Translations under genes and position numbers: made by a program | Notes under the pieces: model-generated | What the model saw: the letters and a program-made list of their open reading frames with translations, nothing else | Database searches by the model: none | What the model was told of the DNA's origin: nothing | Origin: Rhytidiadelphus loreus | Taxonomy: Eukaryota; Streptophyta; Bryopsida; Hypnales; Hylocomiaceae | Reading direction: 5' to 3' | Length of the DNA stretch: 64,000 nucleotides | Assembly (NCBI GenBank): GCA_947034895.1 | Contig: OX344764.1 | Span: 35,776,935-35,840,934, forward strand | Shown: piece by piece, positions 11,838-24,357 of the stretch | Layout of the letters: every line of letters starts with the position of its first letter | Numbering within the stretch: the first letter of the stretch is position 1

Positions 11838-14800
11838 GCTGAAATTGATCACATCTAGTACTGATACATCTCTTCTATGATCATGGATTTACACTCTCAC
11901 ATCACTCATTTTGTCTCCATATAATTTAACACTAACGGTCCAGGTCGCTCTCTCATGTGCACACTGCTCCTGGTCATTCTCGTTGGTCTTTCCTTCCCAT
12001 CAATCTCCGGAAATGCATGATAACCATGGCGAGTCATGAATTGTGTCGCCATTGCTAGCCCGGTATGTGGTGAATAAATCGAAACTGCACGTCCTCACAT
12101 CACGGAGCCCCGAATAGGATGGTAACGATATCCTCCCACAAAAAGCTCCTCTTCAAAGAGACCCCTGACCCCGCAGAAACCCTACTTCCACTCGTCAATA
12201 ACTAAGCGCAGTGCCGCGGGTGATGCCTCACTCCGCAATCTTAACAACCCCAAGTTCTAATTCCTCACGCCAGAACTCCCCAAGCTGTAATCCTGTGAGC
12301 AATTGGTGCTAGTTTTAGCGATATGAGTGCTCAACAAAACGAGAGTTTCGATTCACTTGATGCAAAGCTGGAGTTGCTACGAGGAACTCGCTGTAGCCCA
12401 GGTCAAGTGCTTGTAAGGAGCAAACGATTGCTCATACACGTGCTGTTCTGGCTCATGTTTCTGTCCCTGACGTTTCACAACCCTGGCAGGCGTGCGTTGT
12501 GACTATGGCTGTCCCAGAGGCCTGTGCGGCAAACATTAACAAAGCACTCGCAACAAAGGATTCGCGTAAATTGGGGAATCAATTAATCAAGGCCGTGAAA
12601 TAACTGACTGGGGGGATGAGAATCGACTCAAGGAGTAGTTCATATGTGAGTATATTGTACACAAAGCACAATCAGATGTTATTATCGGGGTTGCTATCCT
12701 GAACTCCACTCGCTCCAACTCGTGAGATCATTTAAATTCCTCCCGCATTCCGGGTCTGAACTAAACAGAAACAGCAATTTGGAACAACTGGATAATCATA
12801 GCCATGGGAGCCAGGCTAAAAGTTGTCTTGCAACCTCAAATCTATCTAACGTCAAATTCGTGAAATTGGCAGAAATTCACGAAATCGAGACGCCTTCAAA
12901 CGCCCATCTGGACGCTTAGATCGATACCAGTCCTCGTATTTAAAGCATCCTGCAATTGAATGACGAAATTTTGGCGCTCTGAATTGTTTCCAATGAATGA
13001 ATTAACCGCAGTGGCATCAGCCGCTCAGTTGTAAATAACGGTGAGAATCTGGACAGGCTTGGAATTTGTGCAAATCACCCTTTCGGTTGGAATTATTAGC
13101 AGCTCCAATGAGCTGCTAAAATGTACTTATCATTCACTTCGCAGAGAGTCGGGGTGTCCCTTGGGGTGAATTGCGTAAATGTACTCATATCCTTGCCCAC
13201 CAATACAATCCGTGATAGCCGCCTTGTTCAATGATTATGTGATCGAGTAAAGACACACTGGGACCAAAGCCATGAGCAGATGTTTAACGCAATTGCGAAT
13301 TGAAGTGAACCCAACTTCAGGATCCACGAAATTATTAATCAATTTCCATTCCGAAGAATTGCATCAAGAATAAAAATGCCGCGTTGAGATCAATCTCAAC
13401 AAAAATGTTGACTCACTAACCACTAAAGCTTGATTATTCTGCAAGTGAAGTAATGGGCTCTAAGAAATGGGATCGGAGCGACCATACTGGAAATGGCCAC
13501 CGATGCCCCCTCTCGAAGGAACTGATTACTGCGGGTCATCAAAGTGCGAGAAGTCGGGGGAGCAGTTGAGCCCGCCCTTGGGAGTGATGTGCTCGCCCTG
13601 CAAGAAAGCCGTCACGGCGGCCTTGTTGAACGTGTTGGACGTGTGGATGCCGTCCCAGCTGAGATGCGCCGCGGGATCCGTGCAGTGCGACAAAGTCAAA
13701 TTCACGAACTGGTTGTCCACCAGGCCCGCGTGCCCGCAAGTCACCTCCTTGTTGAAGTTGTGCGCACCCCCCGCGCCGCAGCAAGCCTTCAGCGGCGCCG
13801 TCACGTTGTACTTCTTCGGCTCCTTCAGGATGTCCGTGAACACGCCGTGAGCGTCGCCGTACAGCAGCTGCGCCTGCGGGTACTTCGCCCGCAGCTCCTC
13901 CATCTTCTCGCCCAGCAGCTAGTTGTGGCGGTGCGTGATTTGGTTGAGGTCGCTTAGGCAACCATGGCGGTCGTACTTGGCGTGCGGGCCGCCGTACATG
14001 GACAGCATGGCGGGGATGCAGCCCAACGGAGGCAGGTTCACCACCAGAAGGGTCCGGGCCGTCGGCAGCTGCAGCGTGGCCGTCTTCGGGGGAGTGTACA
14101 GCACCGGCGTCAGCATCGCCTTGATGTGCGTTTCGATGGCTTCCACCACCTGGGGTACGATGTAGCGCGTTTGGCGCGGCGTGAGCGTCTTGTCGTACAG
14201 GCTGGAGAAGTAGTCTTGGTAGCCGGACCACACCAGGAACAGCGACTCGCTGATGGTGGCCAGCTTGGGCAGGCTCTGGTTGAGTCCGGGGGAGTGGAAG
14301 ATGGGGCTCTCGTAGAACCACACGCGCGTTTTGTAGCGCTCGTACCACTGATGCTGCACGTCCAGCGAGAACGGGCTGTTGAATCCCGAGTCCCTGCGCC
14401 ACACCTTCACGCTCCGCGCCGGCGCGCCATAGGCCGCGAAGTTGGTACCGAACGTGAAGTCGGCTCCCGTTCCCCGCAGCACTGGGTAGATGGGCCGCAG
14501 GCGCACTCCGAAAGCTGCCATTACAACAGAGCCAACAGAAAATCCAATCAGTACACTGTCTCCAACAAACCATCAATCAATCCCGGGGGAACTCAATCCT
14601 CTAGGTCATCATCTACTAATGACACAGACTGTAAATCAATCCCTAATTGATAGTGAAGTCCTGTGAATCTGCAATGTTCTTGGTGCTCGTCAGCTTCCAT
14701 GCCAGTGTGTATTATTACTTAATTGGTGGATGAATTAGCTTGTATTGAATTGAGGGTTGCAGGATTGAATTGGAATGAGCCGCGTTCGTACCAAGGAAGT

Positions 14801-15300
14801 CGAGCAACAGTTTGCCGTCGGTGAATCGATCCGCGGCATGGCCCGGAAACAGAATGCCATGTGGGTCGAGCTCGGCGTTGGCGAACTGGTCGGGAAAGGC
14901 CGCGATGGAGTTTCCGGTGTCGGTCAGCGAGTCTCCGAACGCATACACCGCCGGAAACTGGCACTGGGGCAAGGTCTTATTGGCTGAAGCCACGTGCATC
15001 GATTGCAGCAAGCAAGCAGCAACGAGGACCCCCCAGCAGAGCATCCCCAGTCTCGACGTGGACGCCATGTTTGTCGTCGTAGCCAGCCCGGAATCTAAAT
15101 TTCTAATCCTCCAGCTTTCAAGTGGTGTTGTTCAGTTGCCGCGCCGAGAAGCCGTGCAGATAATTATATATGTAAGTAGAGTCCCGTTGCTGCCGATCGA
15201 TCTGGTGGAGCCGCAGTTGGTTCGTCCGCAGTGATAGAGCTCGAGTGTTGGAGGAGAGTGTTGCGAAGCTGAATGAGATTGAAGTGCGAGTGCTGAGCCC
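11838..15300. repeat. Near-identical inverted repeat, arm 1 (partner 34420-37888)
   Basis: This arm holds GDSL copy 2 with its 1.6-kb 3' flank. The partner arm, reversed, holds copy 3. The 3' flank looks essentially identical between the arms, including details absent from copy 1 such as CGCTCAGTTGTAAATAACGG. The genes differ at a few sites. Similarity drops sharply upstream of the TATA boxes. The spacer between arms is about 19 kb and contains the nested transposons. Confidence 0.85.
13526..15068 (-). pseudogene. GDSL esterase/lipase copy 2, one nonsense codon
   Basis: Exon 1 is 15068-14792, intron 14791-14515 (277 bp, GT-AG), exon 2 14514-13526. Splice phase and exon lengths equal those of copy 3. 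A TAG replaces CAG at codon 291 (13919-13921), the same lesion as in copy 1, truncating the product before the CCGAGG segment and the Asp380/His383 block. Codon 308 is still CAG. Position 343 is histidine (GAHNF) as in copy 1, where copies 3-5 have tyrosine. Readthrough would yield an otherwise complete enzyme. Without it the product should be inactive or the mRNA degraded. The rest of the frame is intact, so the lesion is probably recent. Confidence 0.88.
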
Positions 15301-15307
15301 ATATATA
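15301..15307 (-). promoter_or_regulatory. TATA-like box of GDSL copy 2
   Basis: TATATAT on the minus strand (context GGTATATATGG), aligned with the TATAAA of copies 1 and 3, about 235 bp upstream of the start codon. Confidence 0.5.
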
Positions 15308-16548
15308 CCAATCGGAGGAAGTAGGAGGTACAGACGCGGTAATGTAAGCTTAGTCCCAGCCTCCGAATTGACATGCGAAGTGTGTAACTGTCGCTTTGTT
15401 GAATTCTAAAATAGTGTGATGAATAGTTAAAATATTGAGGGAGGTGAACGTGCTATTTGTTTTGCTTTGTGTTCTCGTTAAGAACTTTCATGTCAGCGTC
15501 GAATCACAAACATTGACATCACCGCGTGGAGGAAGACCGAAGAGTATGTGTTTTGCTCTCGGTTATGCTTCTCTTTTGAGTGGGTCCTCCACTCGATGGA
15601 ATCTGCGACTGCGCTTTGTGAGTGGATTTACGACGACTGGATGTGTGACTCTTGAGTAGACACTGACTACTTTAATCCTGCTACTGTAATATTACATGGT
15701 TTACTGGAACAGATTTATTCCATGTTTAGCTTTCATTTCCCTACAACATATCACTAACCCCATATCATTTACCGTGTTGAAGGTCAGATTCAACATAAAT
15801 TAAGTCCTTTTTTGTAAAAAAGTGTCACACGTCATCTTGTGAATGGTGTGAGGTGACGTGGACCCTTGAGAATCTAATGGGGAAATTCAATTTCAGCAAT
15901 TGATTGTTGAATCATACCTTCATGTACAATAACTGCCAAGGAAATTGACTATCTCATTGCCCCTTCCTGTGGATGAAAAGGGATGATTGGGGTTTTGTTT
16001 ATTATTCCTGTATATTTGTGGGAGGTCAAATATGAAAAACAGATTGAGCAAATCTAGAATTTTGATTGGACGAGTTTGATACATGCATAACTAAATCATG
16101 TCCATAGACTAATACATGGAGAATTGAAGGAAAGTTTGTCCAGACAGATCTCATTCAATTCTTCCATGGCATAAGATTCGTGTTTTCAGCATTTTCTAAG
16201 TCATTAAAATCATAACCTCTCGACCCTCATATAGTGAAAGCACCCATAACTAACCAAATAAGCAACTACAGACATAATGTGGAGTACATGAATGCAAAAA
16301 CATGATTTTCACAAGTGCAGAGATAGAAATGAGGGGGATTGCCGAAAGTTTTGTAATTTTATCAATCAAAATGAATTTACAATGAATTTTGGAAGGTAAA
16401 AGTTGCGTTGGACCCATGTCCAATCTATAGAGTCTTGAAAAACTACTAAGAGAGAGAGTAATTGTTGTTCACTAACGCATGCAAAACGAGGGCCATGTAT
16501 CATGGTACTTGGGTGCAACAGTATTAGGACTACCAATACTTACAGAAT
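15308..16548. other. Copy 2 5' flank, then featureless sequence
   Basis: Up to about 15720 there is a diverged relative of the copy 1 and copy 3 5' flanks (shared CTAAAATAGTGTGATGAAT and GAAGACCGAAG). After that I see no gene, repeat or transposon end. Confidence 0.45.
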
Positions 16549-17279
16549 TTAAAACAAATTGACAGTGAATGTAAAGGTGACAGTGGAGGTGTGGGTGGGC
16601 CCTATGGTGAGGACCAGTAGCCATTTAACTTGGAGTGCCATTGGTTTCCTACAACAACTGAGAAACCGCGTTGCATGTGCCTTGCTACCGATCTGCTTCC
16701 CACCCATGGCCTTCTTTCTGATGTGCTTTCTACCTATGCCCTTCTTTCCAATCAGATTCTGCTTCCCGCACAAAAGCTTTTTGCAAACCAACTTCCCGCC
16801 CATGTTGTGCAGGGACAACAGCCAAGGTCGATGTTCTGTCTTTGAAGCCTTTGACATGAGCCACAACGCTAGGCAACGGGGTTGTTGAAGCTGTCGCATT
16901 TAGAAATGTAGTCCATGGTCTTACAAATTGAGGGCATTGCAGTTGTAAGAAGTAGTTTGTTGGAAAGATGTAGGAAAGGATAGTTTGTGAGGTCGATGGA
17001 AAAGTTCCTTGCAGAGTTGTGATGAAGTGTTCACAAGGGTGCATGGTGTGTGTGGCAGGGGTGAAGGATGGAAAGGGTGTACTTGACGTTTGAGGCTAGC
17101 CTTGCAAGTTGTAGACGCAGCCAACATCGAAGCTTTGCTACAGCATCAATGGCACAGCGGTTGTTGTAGTCTTTTGTTTTGCAATGAGATGGTCTACTTC
17201 TTTTTTTCACTCTTTGTGCTTTTCAAAGTTCACGCGCTTTCTATCGCTGCAGCGCCTTTGCTTGACGTAGCTCTACACA
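16549..17279 (-). other. Possible 3' remainder of the pogo-type element
   Basis: Minus-strand frames here (16549-16899, 16730-17044) are rich in lysine and directly follow the transposase C-terminal part. They may be the frame-shifted end of the transposase or transposon sequence behind it. No domain is recognisable and no terminal inverted repeat could be matched to the other side. Confidence 0.25.
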
Positions 17280-18442
17280 TTTCCTTTTCTCTTTTTCTTT
17301 TTCAATTGCCTTGATTTTCCTCAACTCAAGCTTCTCAGCACGAATGCGATCTCGACATCTCGTTCAACTAGTGCATCAAGTTTAGCTTGCCTTTTCTGTG
17401 CTGCTATTGTGAGGTACTCGTTGGACGTGAGCATCAATGATTTTGAAAAATCCAATGCAAGATCCCTATGCTGATTTCTAATTCGTGGTGTGATTGCTAG
17501 CAGAGTGGAGAAGTGCGTCAAGGAATTTTTATCGTCAAGTTCCAACTCAACAGCAACTAGTTCTGATGATTGATTTTGATCAACAAAGTCAATGGGAACA
17601 AAGAAGTGTTGAACCTCCGGATCTTGTTCCTCTACTACGTCAGCAACGATCTGCTCAGATGAAGGTAATACTTCATGACTATCTTCTTCCATTTGCATTT
17701 TTGTACTTGTAGCCTCAATGCATGGATTAGTTACCTACACTTGTGAAAACAACAGTGATGCCTCATCTTCACCATCTCAATGGTACACATCATGTGGTAT
17801 GCAATGTGCTTTGATAATCTCTTGGTTTAAATGCCAAATTCCTGTGACCCAAAAATCGATGCAAATGTTATTTCTGGACAAGGCCTTCCTCAACGCCAAA
17901 GAAACCCAATGAGCTAGTGTATCCTTTGATGGTGATTGTCCAATATTTTTATTGCTCCAAATCTCCAATAGTCACAGTATGTCCTGAAGTATTGCTTGAA
18001 AGGCTTGAAAATGGCAATGTCTAATGGTTGAAGTGCATAAGACATATGTGTAGGGAGAGTAATCATATCCACACCTGCTGCTTTTGCAATGCCCACTACT
18101 TCTAATGTCACATAGCTGTTATGGCCGTCCAAAATAAGTGAGTGACGTTGTCGAGTAGAGAAGAACACGCTTAGGGAACACATGGAGTGTCTGGTTGTTA
18201 ATTGTTGAGTGAAAATTAATGAACTTCGAAAACTCGAATCTTCATTTAATCTTCTGTTGGCCTATTCTGTGGTGGCTCTATAGGAATAAAGGTAAAGGTA
18301 TGTAATAAGAAACAAGTCATTGGACGGGTAAAACGGGACGGCCAAATCACGAGTTGGCCGTCCGAAAGATTAGCTCCTAAACTTCAAACCCACGGTGACT
18401 AGTAATTGCGCCTCACCGATGAGAACAATAAAATGTGACCAT

Positions 18443-21400
18443 CACTACAAAAAAACAGTGTCCTGAATGACTAGAGGAAATGACTGTTGTGGAGTCATTT
18501 AGGACAGAAATGACTAGGAAATGACTGCCGGGCTCCAAGTCATTGTGGACAAGGTAGTGACTCGGCTATGATTCATTGTATTATCACCATCTCTCACAGT
18601 ACTTGGATGAAAAACGGTTGTCAGGGTCTATAGTGTCAGAGGGGATTTCCGGGCAATGGGGGGAGAAATTGTAGGCAATTGCCCATTCTAGTGCAAAATT
18701 TTGGAGCCGCAGCATAACGTCAGCAATTTCAAAGTCACATTTCAGTCACCATGGAGTCATTGGTAAATTCAAGTATTGTTGACATGGACATCCACGTTAG
18801 AGTTACGTGGAAGTCACTACGAAGTCATTATAAAGTCATTTTGGTATTATGAATAATCTATACATTGCTGACGTCAGAGTCACTGTGAAGTCATTGTAAA
18901 GTCATTATTTAGTCATTTTGCAATTGTAATGTAGTTTGAGTGTTGCTAATGTGGACATTCACATCAAAGTCACATGGAAGTCATTGTGAGTGATTATATG
19001 GGAAGTAGTCACTCAATAGTCATATATGAATACATTCAAATTTTACAATGATACACCATACACAATAATTTTGTATTGCACAATATTCCACATACAATAC
19101 ACCACATACAATTCATCATACACCATACACAATTTATCATATAGAGTATACTATACATCATATGTCATGCATCATTTCAAAGCAACCTAATGTGTGAGTA
19201 TGAATAGAAGAAATGGTAAGCATTTTATAAAAGGAGGATAGTAGTTGGCAAGACAAAGCTTGTGGGATATGTAAAACGCAGGAATTACATTACAAATAAT
19301 ATTTTGAACCTCATTGAGGCATAGTATATGAATTTTTTTCAAAGAACTTTGAACCAATGAAGGTTAGAAGATCATTGTCACTTTCACCTCCAGAAATCCG
19401 TTTCAAATTTTGAGCCTTAAATCAAAAGTTATAGACAAATTTGTTGAAAGATTTGAAAAGGATTGACATAGGAAGAGTACTAGACTTTTGAGTAGTTGTT
19501 TTGCAGTCACACAAAGTCATTTTGTAGTAGAACTAGAGTGGTAATGTTATCATTTTGTAGTAAAATCAGAGTGAAAAAATGAAACTTAATAATTACTATT
19601 AGGTCTTTTCTAAATACCTTAGTGTATATTTATTGAAATTCTTAATATTTCAAATATAAATCATATGAAGTGTTCAAAACTAGTGCAATAACAATGACAC
19701 ACATTTCTAGAAGTATTGGTGGCATATTGATCGGAATTTAAATAAATCATAGAAATGGACTCTAAAGAAAAAAAATAGTATACACAAACAAATAAACAAA
19801 AAGACCATCAACAATGCATCATTTTACAATAAAATTAAAAAACAAAAGAAGACTTGTATTCTAGAAGAAGATGTTTAAAAATAAATGAATAAGATATACC
19901 TAGGGGAAGCACTCCATGTATTTATATTGTTAGCAAACTATATGCAATAAAGACTTTGGATCCTCTACTTGAATATTGATGCAATGGTCAACAAAATGTA
20001 TTTTCAATAAGTATTTGAGTTGGACTGCATGTCAATATGAGTCATTTTCCTTCATTTTTCAATCTTCCTAAAAGTCATATTATATATTATTTGAGGTGAA
20101 AGCTTTCAACAATAGAAATCTAAAATTATTATCAATCAAAGTTCAAAATTACAAGTTGAATTTATCATTAGGAAAAATTTCAACTCTAAAAAAGGTTGGA
20201 AGTTTTGCACCCCCATGGTGCAACTATAAAAATAAATAAAAATTAAAAATTATTTTTAATATTTTGAAATTTATAATGTAACATGGTACTACTAGTGTTG
20301 TATCAACACTACATGAGATTGACAATTGATAAATATTTTTAAAAATATTCTAATTTTTTTTCTAATTTTTCCATTTTTTTTTCAATTGCACCATGGAGGT
20401 GCTCAAAATGAATTCTTAGTAGCTTGAGTAGCTTCTCTTAGGGTTGAAATTTTTCCTAATGAGTTTATTAAAAAATTAGTAAGGGATTAAAAACTCACTT
20501 TATTGCATATGATATACAAAATCTCTTAAGAGTGATCTTCTTAAGAAATAAATTAGGAATAAAAAATTAGAAAGAATAAAAGATAACCTTAGGTACACAA
20601 CTCTTGTATTATATGTGTGTGCGTGTGTGCAAAGGTCATTGGTGTTAGAACAATTGCTTTTGCAAAATTATATTGAATTTAAAAAGAACAAGAAGTTCAA
20701 AAAAGACCAAATTATAAATAATTAAATATAAAAAAATTTGGAAAGTGTACATATTAAAAAAAAATTCACAATGTATATGAAGAATTAAAACACCTATGAA
20801 TAACTTTTAAAACTTGACTACAAGAAATCCCATCTAGTTAATATTAAATTTTTTTTTTAAATCTAAAATCTTGGATACCTTGTTCTATGATATATGTATT
20901 AGAAAAACTCATATGATTAGTTTTTAAATACTTTAATAGTCCTCAAAGAATATTAACTACATATATGTAATTACATTTTTGAATTTCTTATTAAAAAGGA
21001 TACAAGAATTTTCTACATGTAAGTAAATTACATCCCTTCAGATTGGACTAAAGTGCATTTGTTTATAAGTGATTGTAATTAGGGCCATATACTATAGGAG
21101 TTACGTACCCAAGAAGATAACTTATTAGCTTAAGAAGGATATTAGCATTTAACACTTTTTTGGAATACTTAAGTCATTTTGGAGTCATGTAGTAGTGATA
21201 CGTAATCGCATCGTAGTTACCCCTAGGGTCATCATAGTCCATGTCAATAAATTGCCCTATCCATTTTTTTACAAAAAATATCGATTTGGCTTTAAAAGGG
21301 ACACTGAACTCATTTTGGAGTCACACTATAGTCATAGATAGTGGCATTGTAGTCATACAAAAATGACTAAAGTCCACGTCAGCAAATTATCCTATCCATT

Positions 21401-21859
21401 TTTTCTACAAAAAATCTTGATTTGACTTAAAAAAACATTTAAGTCATTTTGGAGTCACATTGTAGTCACACAAAAATGACTAAAGTCTATGTCAACAAAT
21501 TGTCCTATCAGTTTTTTCTACAAAAATCTTTGTTTGGCTTAAAAAAACATTTAAATTATTTTAAAGTCACGCAATAGTTGTCTGCCGTCACTGTTAATGA
21601 CTTCAACATCCATATTGGATGCCCCTCACTCCCCTCTAATATTGTCAATGTTATTTTGAATGAATAGTTGCAGTGAATGTCACACTTCATTACTGCTTCA
21701 TCCACAAGTTGTTCAAAATGACTGAAAAATTACTTAAACACTTAGACAATGCAGCCTTGGTGCAATTATAGAATTTGCAGTCATTCTTTAGTTGTTCCGG
21801 ACATCCAATCATTTTGTAGTCACTTCGCGTAGTCATTTAGGACAAGGATTTTTGTAATG
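18443..21859. mobile_element. CACTA transposon, non-autonomous, 3.4 kb
   Basis: The left end CACTACAAAAAAACAGTGTC and the right end ...GGACAAGGATTTTTGTAATG form imperfect terminal inverted repeats that continue into ATGACT. CAT is duplicated on both sides (18440-18442 and 21860-21862), the 3-bp signature of CACTA elements. Both subterminal regions carry many copies of AGTCATT-type motifs such as AGTCATTTTGGAGTCAC, expected as transposase binding sites. No reading frame above 60 codons is present, so it must have moved in trans. It is nested in the 5.5-kb insertion and is therefore the youngest event there, together with nothing visibly inserted in it. Confidence 0.9.
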
Positions 21860-21862
21860 CAT

Positions 21863-23085
21863 GTAGGTGATCAATTCCACTTCATCACTACAAACAAAAA
21901 ATGGATCTACACTTGGAAATCCACATAGCCCGCAACTTAGTTTACAAAACGGAATTGAAAAACAACAAGCCTCCAAAGCCGGCTAGGAATAACTAGAAAA
22001 ATGGCAACGGACCACAAGCCACAATACACAAACGTTCCAAGTGATGGACCTTCAAGTCTTCTTGTCTTCAAGCTTCATTTCTCAATTCTTGAAGTGTTCA
22101 AAAACACTTGAAGAGAATCTCGAAACTTTCCAAACTATATTTAATACTCAAATTACTGCTACAGATGCCTCACCACTTCAAATTCCAAGTGCAATAGCTT
22201 TTTAGAAAGCTAATAAAATAATGTAACACTTCTCTAAGTTTCATTTTTTTCTAAGCTACTGTCCAGGATTTATGACCGATTAAAGTTTCAACCTTCCCTC
22301 TTTAGTTTTAATAGACCTTTGCACACTCAAAGTACCATATCTTCCTCAAAACAAATTTAAACCTCAAATATAATAGCTTTTTGAAAAGCTAACCTCATGA
22401 TCTGCAACTCCATCAAATTTCATTCAAATCTAAACTACTGTCCATTAGTTATAGGCCTCTAAAGTCTCGACTCCTCTTAGCCAGATCGCCACAAACTTCA
22501 AAACTTCAAACTATCATAACTCTCTCAATAAGAATCCAAATCAAGCTTGCAAACACAATTCAAAAAGATAATTGCACAAGAAAAAATCTCATCAAATTTC
22601 ATTTCAAAAAATTTAGTACACAATGAGATATTTTTTTCTTTAATTTGGGTTTCTCTCTCTCTTTGTACGCACACTTCCTAACCTTCACACACCAAAACTA
22701 AGCATCTTTTCCTACTTTCCCTCTCCATCAATGGTGAGGGGTGGGGCACATCAACCTTTGTCCCTACCAAAACCCCACCTAAGATTCCAACTACACCCCC
22801 ATTCACACTCTTTCAACTCCAATTTTCCTAAGGCTACTTTAATATTACTAACTTCTCTTTCAACAACTATAATTACACTTTGAAATTACTATAAAATACT
22901 TAAAATATAACAAGCGCTAACATCCAATAGGTGTCTATTAGAGGTAAAAAAACTAGAATTCCAATCGAAGCTTCACTCCATTTGCAATATGTCGAGGATG
23001 CGTTTGACGATGGCAGCAACGTAGTCTACACGATTCGCTTTGGTTAAAGGATTAATCGGACCCTTTAATCAACGTTGGTGGCCAC
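21863..23085. other. Body of the 5.5-kb insertion, no gene seen
   Basis: A moderately AT-rich sequence with no recognisable domain. It includes two related short blocks (about 22190-22280 and 22370-22450) with AATAGCTTTTT.GAAAGCTAA and a following CTACTGTCCA, suggesting an internal degenerate repeat. Confidence 0.4.
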
Positions 23086-23455
23086 GACTCCCCTTTATAG
23101 GCTTGACCATACAGTAATATTGATCGATGTTTAAACCTTCAAAGCATTCTTCAAATGTCACTTCACGGCTACCGGGCTCAATACACCTAACTTGTAACAA
23201 GATCATCAAAGCTCGAGCATCCAACTGAAGGTTCTTATGCCACCGCTGCTCTCCACAAGGTTGCTTCAGCGGTCAAGAAGGTCCAGCTTTATCTCGAGGA
23301 TGCCCATATGGCAATGCAAGATCTTGCACCAAAAGAAGTTGATCTAGCAGTTGTGAAAATGAAAGCTCAAATTCAACTTCTGGTTGAGGCTCTTCATCTT
23401 GGGACTTAGAAAAAACCCTCCAATTCGACATTCTAAATCTAAAGTGAAAAAACAA
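23086..23455 (-). pseudogene. Unrecognised coding relic inside the 5.5-kb insertion
   Basis: The minus-strand frame begins MFFHFRFRMSNWRVFSKSQ at 23455, meets one stop (TGA near 23273) and continues in the same frame through LDARALMILLQVRCIEPGS and REVTFEECFEGLNIDQYY to a second stop near 23086. About 120 codons with a single interruption in AT-rich DNA suggest a former protein of the inserting element. I recognise no family. Confidence 0.35.
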
Positions 23456-23846
23456 ATACTACTAATGGAATTCAATGAAGCTTTAAGGCAAACCCGTCCT
23501 TTTAAATAAATGTCATGCATCTCAACGGAACAACGTCACTTTGAAGCTTCTTAATGAAATAGCGTCAACATGAAGCTACTCATAAAACGTATTATAATAT
23601 GTTTTTATACTATGTACAAATGTACAACAGGACAACGTCTATTAGGTGAAATACCTCCCAAATTTTGCACATTTGTGATGAAATGGTTGATCCATTCTAC
23701 AAATAGAACAACAGTCATCCATGCTTGCTCTTGCATAGCCATAGCTACAGCTAGTTCGCAGTGTTGGACATAATTTTTGCCTACACGTTTGCCATGGAAA
23801 ATATAAAAAAAAGGGATGGCTACACCAGCTGCATTTATGCATATCA

Positions 23847-23978
23847 CACTAGTAAAAAATGAGGCCCAATCTGTTGTTTTGGTCGCGTTGATCATCAACA
23901 AATTTTTGTTGATCAACGAAAATTTATTGATGATTAACACAACCAAAACAACAGATTGGGCCTCATTTTCTACTAGTG
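23847..23978. mobile_element. 132-bp palindromic MITE with CACTAG ends (member 1)
   Basis: The element starts CACTAGTAAAAAATGAGG and ends CCTCATTTTCTACTAGTG. The whole is one near-perfect palindrome centred on a TTGTTGATCAAC-type core, with inner arms reading CCCAATCTGTTGTTTTGGTC. TCA is duplicated on both sides (23844-23846 and 23979-23981). It interrupts the pogo transposase just before the CINAAG motif. A sister of identical length is at 55245-55376. Confidence 0.92.
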
Positions 23979-24357
23979 TCAACACTATCTATTCCTGCTT
24001 GTCACGCACTACTGATTGAACAGAACATGCCCCCTCTACGTGCAAGAATGCGGGGGCCTCTATTTCGACCTGCCTAGATTCCTGTCTCGTCACAATTCCA
24101 TATTCTGTAAAAAGGGTATGACTGCGTTGATTACAAGTAGTCCAAGTTGTCACATAGTGTTTTTTCATTTTCATTGTTGAGGCTTAGAGCACATGCTGCT
24201 TCCAATGCCTACATCACTCTTATAGTCAACTCAAGGTGTCGTTTTTGTCACCACTTCATCGAACTTTTGCTAGAGATGCCATTTCAAAAAGGTGTCCACC
24301 TATTGTTTGTCATCTTGTAAACCTTGAGTTTGAGTGCTATGGGAATCAAGCCGTATC

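Larger units (their letters stand above)
9481..13466. other. 3' flank of GDSL copy 2
   Basis: The blocks 9500-10090 and 11825-13466 match the copy 1 flank (about 560-1500 and 1545-3139). They are separated by about 1.73 kb that copy 1 lacks. The part from 11838 to 13466 is almost identical to the inverted 36268-37888. Confidence 0.7.
18149..23634. mobile_element. 5.5-kb insertion with TGTC...GACA ends, unclassified
   Basis: It begins TGTCGAGTAG and ends CAACAGGACA. ACGT flanks it on both sides (18145-18148 and 23635-23638). With the insertion and one ACGT removed, the interrupted transposase frame reads GGISPNRR then HSLILDGH without a shift, which fixes both boundaries exactly. About 3.4 kb of it is a later CACTA element, leaving about 2.07 kb. 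The two ends are not direct repeats, so an intact LTR element is excluded; a solo LTR or a terminally short DNA transposon remains possible. A coding-like minus-strand relic lies near its right end. Confidence 0.75.

Noticed and set aside
12722..12919. 65-codon frame identical in the flanks of copies 2 and 3
   Set aside because: Identity reflects the near-identical inverted repeat. The frame is not kept in the copy 1 flank, so there is no sign of protein-level constraint.
18149..23634. Intact LTR retrotransposon
   Set aside because: The 5' and 3' ends share no direct repeat, and no gag, protease, reverse transcriptase or integrase motif was seen. Only the TG...CA ends fit, so a solo LTR remains just one possibility.
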